NCBI GenBank assembly: GCA_040285745.1
Contig: JAUFOR010000002.1
Location: 62,001-126,000, forward strand
Direction of reading: 5' to 3'
From: Barthelona sp. PCE
Taxonomy: Eukaryota; Metamonada: BaSk clade
DNA length: 64,000 nt
The first letter of the stretch is position 1. Every line of letters begins with the position of its first letter. Below are positions 45,852 through 54,498 of the stretch, piece after piece. The translations under genes and the position numbers were made by a program. The notes under the pieces were generated by a model. The model saw only the letters and a list, made by a program, of their open reading frames with translations, made no database searches and was not told the origin of the DNA.

Positions 45852-48800
45852 ATGTCTGAACAAACTGTTTTGTTCACCGTCCAAGACGGATCAGAAGCAC
45901 AGGAGTATGCTGTTGTTGAAGAGAATTGGTCTCAACAACGTTATGATGAATTTTTTAACCAGCTCACAAAACAGCGTTCCTTTGAATCGTTGAGTGACAT
46001 TGTTCTTGATTTTAATCTGGTTAATCACCTTGCAAAAGCAGTTGTGAAGAATGTTGATGAAAATATCAACGCTGTTTTTGAAAAGAGTGCTCAGGGTTTT
46101 AGTAGAGCAGATTCAATGACAACTGCCAGTGGTGAGCAAAAGTTAGGCATTGTTGAAGAGATTTTCATCTCTCAAACTATGGTTCTGTATATTCACCATC
46201 TCAAACAATTACCCCATGAGAAGTGGCCAGGCACCCTCAACATGCTCAAGCAGCACTTCAACGCATACGTAAGCGATGATATTGATTCATCATCTCCTCC
46301 TTCCATCGATGTTCTGCTAAGTGGTCTCAATTCTTTACTCAATGACTCTAATGAGCTTGGTCTCTCAGAGGAGGTCTATGACTCAGTCCTTGATGTATTT
46401 CTGAAACTCGTATTTGCACTTCCCTTCACATCCAGCTTCATTGAATTCTTCTGTTCAAACATCGACAGTCACAAGTTAAAACTATCCGCTGAATCTCAAC
46501 AGAACATCCAAAACATGTTCAATCGTAAGTTTAAGGGGCAACAGAAGGCTGAGAACTACATCGAACTGTCGGAAACGTCTCTCACAAAGTTTCCCTTCAA
46601 CCACCTCAGGGATCGATCCAAAACAGACGGGTTCTCTATCCTAACGCATTACGATACATGTGTAGGTGACTTCAACTACCTGTACATGGTTGGTCCCCAT
46701 GATATAACAACATTTTACCATGGTTACGACCGATCATCTTTGACACTTCCTGTTGCAACAACTGACGTCAGCGAAATCGTAAAGATGGGCGGGACAGACA
46801 AGATGTCCGCTGCAACAATCGGTGATAAGCTAGTTGTTTGCGTTTCGTCTGGTGCAGTGTATTTTTTCGAGAAAGATACATTAGCCTTCGTCAAGGAGAG
46901 TAAGATCATCATTGGTGAAAACAGTGCCGTACAGGTTGCACAGTCGCACGACAACGGTCATCTTAACTTTGTCGTGTACGAAAAGAGCGACTTTAATGGT
47001 CAGCAGAGTTCTGCAGCCACGGTTACAGTTATGGACGTTCGCGGTCCAGAGCCGGTTGTCATCAACAGGATGGCTGTAACGCTTGACCCAATAGTCAACT
47101 ACAAGAAAGCGCATTTCTTCTTCGACAGCGTCGATCGCCTAACCTTATGTCATCGTGCAAACAACTCCGTCCTCTACACTTCATACCTTCTACGTAAGGA
47201 GCTCTCCAACACCGACCAGAAATCTACCGATAGACGCAACGTTCCAACGACCAGTGCTGACTACGTTGATGCATACATCAGTGGCCACCATCAGTTTTGT
47301 GAGCTATTTGCCTCCAACATCACTGATATTAAGCCAACTGACTTTGACAAGCGCAAGTTTTTAGATGAATTCAAGCCATTAGATGAGAGTATCCCCGCGT
47401 TGGGAATGATGTGCTACTATATGACTGTGGCAAATGGTCTTGGCTACAACCTACCATCAATGTACGCCACGTTTATGATGGATTGCACTTTACTTGGCGA
47501 AGAAATCACAGCTGACGGTGAAATCAAGAGCGGTGTCACCTCGATTTTCTCCAACACTTTCGATTCCTTCAGTAACGTTGAGGAGGCTATTCTTACCCTC
47601 ATGTATTCGCAGATACAGGGAGATTCGATTTCTAGCACCCTTTTGAGCCGGCTTGATAACAAATATATCAAAGGTACAGGCATGGACAGTCCTGGCCAGA
47701 TTGCAAAAGTCCATACACGAACTGGTAAGCATTTGCGTTCGTATGAGAAGCTGATTAACTTTATGCTCAAGATGTCAGAAGATTCATCGTTGAGTATAAA
47801 GCGTAAATTGCGATTCTTTGTGGTCTTTAACGAACTTTTTATCTCCAACTGTATCAATCTTGGTTCTCTCTTTAATGAGCATGAGATTAAAACGTTGTTA
47901 CCAAAACTGCAGAAGTGGTGCAAGACATTTGTGACATTGTGTCTTAATGAGCTCTCTAATGATAGAATGGCTATCGAGATTAATTCGATTCTTTTCAATG
48001 CATGCCGCCTCATTTCCCTATGTTGCTCCTATCAGTTCTTCCCCAACACCTTCTTCATTGATATTTTCAATTTCATCTCTGAATACAAGGAATTATTGGT
48101 TGGTGAGCATAGTTATTACACAAAGTCTGTGTTATACAATGCCATCATCATTAACTGTACTTCAACGTTTGAGAATTACATTGGTGACATTCTCGGTGGA
48201 TTTACCAACATTATTGACCTGAACATGAATAACAAAAGACCTTCGGATTACTTCAGTCTTCGTTTAATCAATAGCTTCTTCCAGAATATTATCTTCAATA
48301 TAAATACAGACGATGCAATGCGTCTTCTGTGTAAGAATGCATATTATTATATGAAGAGTATCCGTTCATATATGGAATCTTGTGAATTCGATCGCGAGAA
48401 GTGCTCTGTTTTCGCATCAGCTATTGAAGCACAAAGTTTTTACTACTCACATATTGTTAGTATACTCAACGCTGGTTCTAAAGTGTGGTGTCAGGGTTTT
48501 ATCGAGGAAACTATGGCCTTTATTAAGACTTTTGAACCGCTCAACATTATCGCCGGAAACTCTGTTCACTCATCACTTGCCAGTCGTTCTGTAGAATACC
48601 TCCAGGGTTTCATCATGACTACCAAAGAAAAGATGGTGTACAATACTACTGACACTAATCTTATCAAGGTTCTAAAGGTCAATGAAAAAAAGGTTACTAT
48701 TGTTAGCTGTGATGTCGTTAAGTTCAGATTCGGGAAGATCCCCTCCGAACTCATTGATGAGATGAAGGCAAAGAAATTCTGGTGCTTCGTCAGTCTCGGT

Positions 48801-51800
48801 GATGAGGAACGATTGGAGATAGAAGGTGAGAAGTTCATTGATATTCTCGAGCATCAGCGTACCATGAGCTTTACTGTTCCCAAACGTACGACAAATGCTG
48901 ACGTATACTTTGAGATCATTCCAAAAGAGGATGAATACGAGCTCGAATTTGAGATCAACTCCACGGTTATTGAGTGTGTGATTGAGTGCTACACACGTGT
49001 CCATGAGAAGAGTAATAAGAAGAAAGTAGAGATTGCCCCTCTTTCGTATAACAATACTTCTGTCGATCTCGAAATGCAATGCTCAAAGTTCAAGAGCGAA
49101 GACATTCTTAGCCAGAGTTTTTGGGCTTTCTTGCTCTCTTTCATGGCTTTGGTTAGTGATAATAATGATATCAACCCCGAGTATGAACCTCTGTCCACCC
49201 TATGGCTCTATCAGAAGTCTTTCGATACAGCTGACATTGATGAGCTGCAGTTCACGTTGCTAGTTGATTATGTCATTGACAACATCAAATTCTGCCCGAG
49301 TATTTACGCAGAGTGTACATACGCCGAAATTGAGCGCATTTGTATTGCATTCACCATTGTCCTCAGCTGCTTTGACCGATACCCGGAGCAAGTAGGCAAA
49401 CTGTCTGACGTTATTGAGATGAAGTGTTCTGAATTTGAATCATCCAAGGAGGTGGCAGAGGCCGAGGAAGAGAAGGTAAAGGCCTTGCAGCTTAATGAAG
49501 AAGAGGAAGCGCTCATTAATGAGGACTTCCAGTTCGACGAACCTGATGAGGATATGATGATGGCTATCAATATGGTGCTCGGAGAGTTCCCCCCATCAAG
49601 CGATTATTATAAAGAAACAGCAGCTCAGCTCGAGATCATCAACAATAATCGTGTGAAGAGCGAACGTATCTCCGAGTTAAAGAAGAAGAAGGCATTGTAT
49701 GAGGCATTCATTTCGGACAAAGCCCAGTCAAAGAACAACACACGCTTCATGTCTTCCGGTAAGATGCATATCTTCAGTCTCATCACGCTGTTTGACGAAT
49801 CATCGCTTTCCAAGTCTCTCATTAACGCTTCTCTCAAAAGTTTGCTGGATTTATTAGCCCAACCAGAGAGTGGATTCAGAAAACTATACATGCCACATGG
49901 TAATGCATCTGATGAGCACAAAATCCGATTCTCACAAATCACAGGTACTCCTTCCTTCCTTGACTACGCTTCAGACGATCGGGTTCGCACTGAACTCAGC
50001 ACCCTGGAGATTGTAATGATGCCCATGTACGCGCTTATTGGCCGCTGGACGCATGATGAAGATGCTTTCTTTGATTTTGTAAGAGAAACATCAATCGAGG
50101 AGTTCGAAAATATCTTTGTCTCTCTCATGGTGTATCTTTATCTTTACTTGCCCTCAGATCGCTTTAAGTTCATCAAGAAGGGTCTGAACTTGTGTTTCAA
50201 GCTCGCCAACAAGTGGGATGATGAAGCGATAAGAACCAAGTATCAAAACAGCGCAAATCTACTCAGTCTCACATTCATTAGCGGTTATCTCCCTGACCTC
50301 TATCCCTATTTGGTTCACGCGCGCAACCACATGAACTTGTTTACGTTTGTTCCAGTTACCAATGTTAAGAGAATCGTCAAATTCAACACGTACGATGCGA
50401 TGAACAGGAAGTTCCATCGCATTCAAAATCACTACATTATCCACAAGATGTTAAATGAGGAAATGATCGGGAAGGTCTTTGGTGAGAACAACATTTCTCT
50501 TCTTCTTAAGCTTTTCTTTTCTTATGAGAAGATTGATGACATTAATTTCGCTAATCTTGGAGCTTTACTTTGCGTTCTGACTCATTTGCGTAATGATAAA
50601 CCCTTCAACATTCCGCTGGAGAACTTTATCGAGAAGATCATCAATCCCTTACGTCCCATCATTAACAGCTTTGAATTCACTCCTGATCTTTTTAAAGAAA
50701 ATTTCTATGGCGAGCGTATGAGCAAAGTGAACGATTTCTTCATCTTCTTTACTTTCGCAATGCAATACATGAAATTGGTAAAGGCAATGGGTTCATTCGA
50801 GGTAAATAAGATGGCTTGTCAAGCAATTAAGAATATTGCAGATCAGGCAATTATGCAAATCCCATTCATAAACATCAGTGGAGAGAAACAGCGAATGCTT
50901 GAATTTTTAATGGTGGCATACCCTTCGCTGACTGTGAATGCATCAGATATCACAATTGAAACCAGTGAATCTACAGAGATGTTTGGTAGTCTCTTCGGAG
51001 GAGGTGAAGATGGTGAAAATCCAAGACTCAGTTTATATAGCAAAGATGCTTTCTTCCATCAACTACCAACAGTTGCACCCACACTTTCAATTATTGATGG
51101 AGTCAACCTGATTGGCAGTGGTATTGTTACCAACGATATGACCTTCTCCAAGAACGGTAACAAAAAGTTTTCAAAAATGATGTCTTTTGATATTAGTCAA
51201 GAATGCTTGGATGGTATTAGAAAAGCTCCCAAAGAGACACGTGAATATTTTGAGTACGTTTTCAATATCATTGAACGCAAGAACTTCTATAGATCCAGCA
51301 TCAAAGATGAGAAGGACTCAAACTCGTTCTTGTTCGAGCCTGCAGGTTTTTCGAGTCAAGTTGCTTCACGTATCAACTTTGATCCTGGAGAGATCATTAA
51401 CGTTGAATTCATGAGCAGCCACTTTTCTGAATTGATGCCCGAAGGTGTTACGTTAGATCTGGCAACAATGATGTCACTAACTTTGCTTATGACAGATCTT
51501 TGTCAGAGCGTTCTCGAGTTTACCCGTAGTGAGCACCTGCCACTACACACATGCGATATAATGGGAATGTTCTCTTCGATGGCCGAAGCCTCACATCTAA
51601 CGTTCAAGGAGTTCGTTGATGATGGTGTTATGTTAAGTGATTTTATCGCTAGCGTATTTGAATATGACCGTATCGAAATGCCTTCCATTAAGAAGGCCTA
51701 CGAAAACTTCCCTGCACCCGTTGAGAAGGGACAGGAACACATGCTCTCCACTGCTCTCCAAAACGTCACAGGCTCATATGCTATTGTTGAGTCTGCACCC

Positions 51801-52001
51801 ACTCCTGATGAATTATCTAAGGGTCAGGAGGTGATGACACTAACACGTAATGGACAGAAACAGACCATTTTGCAATTGGATACGAGAAATATGGCTGCTG
51901 AACAGTTGTCTGATCGTAAATTGATTACTATGGTTCCCGATACTGTGCGTTTTGACCCCTACTTCCAGGCACTCAATCAGGTACATGAATGTATGAGCTA
52001 A
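45852..52001 (+). CDS. Giant uncharacterised soluble protein, 2049 aa
   Basis: A 2049-aa protein, the second longest in the window, without signal peptide or membrane segment. I start it at 45852 (MSEQTVLFTV). Residues about 260-440 are beta-rich with evenly spaced strands (DFNYLYMVGPHDITTFY, AATIGDKLVVCVSSGAVYFFEK), suggesting a beta-propeller or similar fold. The rest is mostly helical. An acidic helix at about 1195-1245 (EVAEAEEEKVKALQLNEEEEA, then DEDMMMAINMVLGE) ends in a sequence like a ubiquitin-interacting motif but lacks its conserved Ser. I do not see a HECT, RING or kinase signature, so I leave the function open. Very large E3 ligases and trafficking scaffolds have comparable architecture. 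The next gene begins only 45 bases downstream. Confidence 0.8.
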   Translation: MSEQTVLFTVQDGSEAQEYAVVEENWSQQRYDEFFNQLTKQRSFESLSDIVLDFNLVNHLAKAVVKNVDENINAVFEKSAQGFSRADSMTTASGEQKLGIVEEIFISQTMVLYIHHLKQLPHEKWPGTLNMLKQHFNAYVSDDIDSSSPPSIDVLLSGLNSLLNDSNELGLSEEVYDSVLDVFLKLVFALPFTSSFIEFFCSNIDSHKLKLSAESQQNIQNMFNRKFKGQQKAENYIELSETSLTKFPFNHLRDRSKTDGFSILTHYDTCVGDFNYLYMVGPHDITTFYHGYDRSSLTLPVATTDVSEIVKMGGTDKMSAATIGDKLVVCVSSGAVYFFEKDTLAFVKESKIIIGENSAVQVAQSHDNGHLNFVVYEKSDFNGQQSSAATVTVMDVRGPEPVVINRMAVTLDPIVNYKKAHFFFDSVDRLTLCHRANNSVLYTSYLLRKELSNTDQKSTDRRNVPTTSADYVDAYISGHHQFCELFASNITDIKPTDFDKRKFLDEFKPLDESIPALGMMCYYMTVANGLGYNLPSMYATFMMDCTLLGEEITADGEIKSGVTSIFSNTFDSFSNVEEAILTLMYSQIQGDSISSTLLSRLDNKYIKGTGMDSPGQIAKVHTRTGKHLRSYEKLINFMLKMSEDSSLSIKRKLRFFVVFNELFISNCINLGSLFNEHEIKTLLPKLQKWCKTFVTLCLNELSNDRMAIEINSILFNACRLISLCCSYQFFPNTFFIDIFNFISEYKELLVGEHSYYTKSVLYNAIIINCTSTFENYIGDILGGFTNIIDLNMNNKRPSDYFSLRLINSFFQNIIFNINTDDAMRLLCKNAYYYMKSIRSYMESCEFDREKCSVFASAIEAQSFYYSHIVSILNAGSKVWCQGFIEETMAFIKTFEPLNIIAGNSVHSSLASRSVEYLQGFIMTTKEKMVYNTTDTNLIKVLKVNEKKVTIVSCDVVKFRFGKIPSELIDEMKAKKFWCFVSLGDEERLEIEGEKFIDILEHQRTMSFTVPKRTTNADVYFEIIPKEDEYELEFEINSTVIECVIECYTRVHEKSNKKKVEIAPLSYNNTSVDLEMQCSKFKSEDILSQSFWAFLLSFMALVSDNNDINPEYEPLSTLWLYQKSFDTADIDELQFTLLVDYVIDNIKFCPSIYAECTYAEIERICIAFTIVLSCFDRYPEQVGKLSDVIEMKCSEFESSKEVAEAEEEKVKALQLNEEEEALINEDFQFDEPDEDMMMAINMVLGEFPPSSDYYKETAAQLEIINNNRVKSERISELKKKKALYEAFISDKAQSKNNTRFMSSGKMHIFSLITLFDESSLSKSLINASLKSLLDLLAQPESGFRKLYMPHGNASDEHKIRFSQITGTPSFLDYASDDRVRTELSTLEIVMMPMYALIGRWTHDEDAFFDFVRETSIEEFENIFVSLMVYLYLYLPSDRFKFIKKGLNLCFKLANKWDDEAIRTKYQNSANLLSLTFISGYLPDLYPYLVHARNHMNLFTFVPVTNVKRIVKFNTYDAMNRKFHRIQNHYIIHKMLNEEMIGKVFGENNISLLLKLFFSYEKIDDINFANLGALLCVLTHLRNDKPFNIPLENFIEKIINPLRPIINSFEFTPDLFKENFYGERMSKVNDFFIFFTFAMQYMKLVKAMGSFEVNKMACQAIKNIADQAIMQIPFINISGEKQRMLEFLMVAYPSLTVNASDITIETSESTEMFGSLFGGGEDGENPRLSLYSKDAFFHQLPTVAPTLSIIDGVNLIGSGIVTNDMTFSKNGNKKFSKMMSFDISQECLDGIRKAPKETREYFEYVFNIIERKNFYRSSIKDEKDSNSFLFEPAGFSSQVASRINFDPGEIINVEFMSSHFSELMPEGVTLDLATMMSLTLLMTDLCQSVLEFTRSEHLPLHTCDIMGMFSSMAEASHLTFKEFVDDGVMLSDFIASVFEYDRIEMPSIKKAYENFPAPVEKGQEHMLSTALQNVTGSYAIVESAPTPDELSKGQEVMTLTRNGQKQTILQLDTRNMAAEQLSDRKLITMVPDTVRFDPYFQALNQVHECMS

Positions 52002-52046
52002 GTGAATAAACAATGATTGTTTCTTTTTTTTTTATCCTCTTTCACA
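52002..52046 (+). promoter_or_regulatory. 45-bp intergenic spacer with polyA signal and pyrimidine leader
   Basis: Between two plus-strand genes only 45 bases remain. They contain AATAAA (52005-52010) for the upstream gene and then TTTCTTTTTTTTTTATCCTC followed by TTTCACA and the next ATG. Transcription start and 3'-end signals must therefore be packed together, implying a very short 5' UTR. Confidence 0.5.
52005..52010 (+). terminator. AATAAA polyadenylation hexamer
   Basis: AATAAA four bases after the TAA of the 2049-aa gene and 37 bases before the next ATG. Confidence 0.5.
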
Positions 52047-54329
52047 ATGGGAAAGGACAAACCATTTGTTGTTTTTGTACTTGGGGCAACAGCCAGTTCC
52101 AAATCTAAGATTGCTGAAGCGTTAGCGGAAAAATATGATGGTGAACTCGTAAATTGTGATTCTATGCAAGTGTATAAAGGCCTAAGGATTGCAACAAACC
52201 AGGATATTGACTGCACCGTCACCACACACTGTATAAACTACGTTGATCCGGTTGCTAGTAATCAATACCATTTGAATCGCTTTCAGGATGATGCATGCTG
52301 TGCTATTGATGATATTGTATCCCGTGGTAAGCTACCAATCGTCGTTGGAGGAACCCATTTCTACGCTCTCTCCCTTTTGTGGGATCTTGAATCACCTGAT
52401 ATCATAACGTCCGGCAGAAGTGATCTGACTAATGAGGAACTACATGCCATCATTGTAGAGCACGAACCGGATGCTTCTGTTCGCTATAACATTGGTGATC
52501 GTCGAAAGCTGATTCGAGCTGTGGCCATGATAGAAGAAGGGTTGTCGCTTGATGAATTCGATATAGATCGAATCAGAGAACGACGTCCTCGCTACCACTC
52601 TCTGGTTTTATTCACCAAAACGGACATGTCTGTCTTGGAAACTAGAATTACAAGGCGCTGCGATGAGATGCTTGATGAAGGATTGTTGGAAGAGCTCATT
52701 CAGTATACTGAGCTGTACATGACAACCACTGGTGACCACACCCTTGACAATGTGAAGGAGTACGAATGTGGTCTAACCCAGTCGATTGGGTTCAAGGAGT
52801 ACTTACCATTTCTCAAAGCATATTTCCGACATGATGAACCTGTTCAGTATCATAAGAAGGTAATCAGTGAGTGTCTCAAGACGCATGTCAGAAACACAGT
52901 CAAGTTTGCAAGAGTTCAGATTAAGCAAGCAGCGTTGTTTGAAGAAACAGGTATTCCATTTTTGTTTATTGATACTACATCTGCTCTCATGGGGCAAAGT
53001 AGTTTCAAAGATGTGATAGATGGAGTATGCACTGAAGTGGAAGCGATTGGTGAGAGCGATATTGATATGAATGCCATTGCAGAGGCTAATGAGGTAAAGG
53101 CACGTCGACGTCTTATGAAAAAATCAGTCATGTGTGATATTTGCGGTGTGGAATACCCGGGTATCGATGAGAATGCCCATTTGAACTCAAGAAAACATAA
53201 AAATGCACTAAAAAGGATTAGAGAATTAGATGATCCGGATGCCAGCGATGTTCTCACTGTTCTTAGACGTATGGTTTCAATACCGACTGTTTCCGGTGAC
53301 CTAGACATGTACAAGCTGTTCATAAAATATGTAACCAATATTTGCAATCATTATGAGTGGGAGTATGAGATCGTTTTTGATTACGCAATTCATATCACAT
53401 TTGAAGCTGATGTTCTACCAGAGGATGGTAAGAGTGCTATATTTTACGGGCACTATGATGTTGTTCCGCCTGGCCAAGGATGGTCTGTTGATCCATTTGA
53501 TAGTGTACTCAAAAAGGGAAAACTGTACGGAAGAGGCACCCAGGACATGAAATGTGTGCTTGCAGCCCTTGTTACTACGTTTGCTAAACGTGATTTCGAA
53601 CTTATGAGAACTATACACGTACTCATGGTCCCTGATGAGGAGATAGGTGGGTTTAAACCTCTATTTCGGGATGAAGCTGGTTCTGATTTTTTGAACGGCC
53701 TTAACCCTTGTGTTTGGATTGATGAGGGGTTTCCGGGTCACGATTCTGTCGTTTTGTGTGACGGTGAAGTTTCCCCGTGTTGGGTTAAGGGAGTATTCCG
53801 CGGTCCTCAGGTCCATGGTTCAACTATTTCGGACGAACTGGCATCAACAAAGCTTAGGAAACTGATAACATGTCTGGATAATCATGAAGAATTACACTAC
53901 AACTTTGTCCATTTGAATTCACCATTAATCGCAAACAACGTCGTCCCTCCATCATTGGAGTTCCAGATTGACGCACGAGTCCAGCCGGGCCACGATCTTT
54001 TGAAACTCTACACCGATATTGAAGATTGCTTCGGAGAGAACGATGAGATCGAGTACCTGGACCGTTCAATGCTGAACCCTAGAAGCGAACGGACGCCAAC
54101 ATTCGACCTCATCCAGGAGTCAATCAGATTGCTGGGCACAAATGTTACACTTTCGACATTCCCAGCTTGCACAGATGCTAGGTTCGCTAGACAACAGGGT
54201 ATTCCTGCTTATAACGTCAGTTATCAGCCTGGAGAGCCTGTACTCGCACATCAAAAAGATGAGTGCTTGTCAGTACGCAATCTAATCGACAGTTTAGAGT
54301 TCTACAAGCATATTCTGAAAAATATATAA
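52047..54329 (+). CDS. tRNA dimethylallyltransferase fused to M20 aminoacylase
   Basis: A 760-aa single frame joining two enzymes. Residues 1-350 are a MiaA/Mod5/TRIT1 tRNA isopentenyltransferase, which modifies A37 of certain tRNAs: NCDSMQVYKG, VVGGTHFYA, RRKLIRA and QSIGFKEYLPF are present, but the P-loop is GATASSKS (13-20), with Ser for the Gly before Lys. A C2H2 zinc finger of the eukaryotic Mod5 type follows (Cys363, Cys366, His378, His384). From about residue 400 an M20 peptidase of the aminoacylase-1 type begins: YGHYDVVPPG (His469, Asp471), GRGTQDMK, VPDEEIGG with the general-base Glu, DEGFPGHD, and HQKDE near the end. Aminoacylase-1 hydrolyses N-acyl amino acids. The linker is about 15 residues, with no stop or frameshift. 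The start is the ATG at 52047. Confidence 0.93.
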   Translation: MGKDKPFVVFVLGATASSKSKIAEALAEKYDGELVNCDSMQVYKGLRIATNQDIDCTVTTHCINYVDPVASNQYHLNRFQDDACCAIDDIVSRGKLPIVVGGTHFYALSLLWDLESPDIITSGRSDLTNEELHAIIVEHEPDASVRYNIGDRRKLIRAVAMIEEGLSLDEFDIDRIRERRPRYHSLVLFTKTDMSVLETRITRRCDEMLDEGLLEELIQYTELYMTTTGDHTLDNVKEYECGLTQSIGFKEYLPFLKAYFRHDEPVQYHKKVISECLKTHVRNTVKFARVQIKQAALFEETGIPFLFIDTTSALMGQSSFKDVIDGVCTEVEAIGESDIDMNAIAEANEVKARRRLMKKSVMCDICGVEYPGIDENAHLNSRKHKNALKRIRELDDPDASDVLTVLRRMVSIPTVSGDLDMYKLFIKYVTNICNHYEWEYEIVFDYAIHITFEADVLPEDGKSAIFYGHYDVVPPGQGWSVDPFDSVLKKGKLYGRGTQDMKCVLAALVTTFAKRDFELMRTIHVLMVPDEEIGGFKPLFRDEAGSDFLNGLNPCVWIDEGFPGHDSVVLCDGEVSPCWVKGVFRGPQVHGSTISDELASTKLRKLITCLDNHEELHYNFVHLNSPLIANNVVPPSLEFQIDARVQPGHDLLKLYTDIEDCFGENDEIEYLDRSMLNPRSERTPTFDLIQESIRLLGTNVTLSTFPACTDARFARQQGIPAYNVSYQPGEPVLAHQKDECLSVRNLIDSLEFYKHILKNI

Positions 54330-54498
54330 CTTCTTGCACAATCAATCTAAATTTTTTTGCTGTGGATTGTCATTTCATACTATTAAACACCATAATATGT
54401 AAACCGAAGATCATTTAAAAAATATGCATTAAATAATTTTCCATAACACACTATTCTTCCCTTTTCATTCTTGTTTATTAACTTTTTTGGACTCAATT

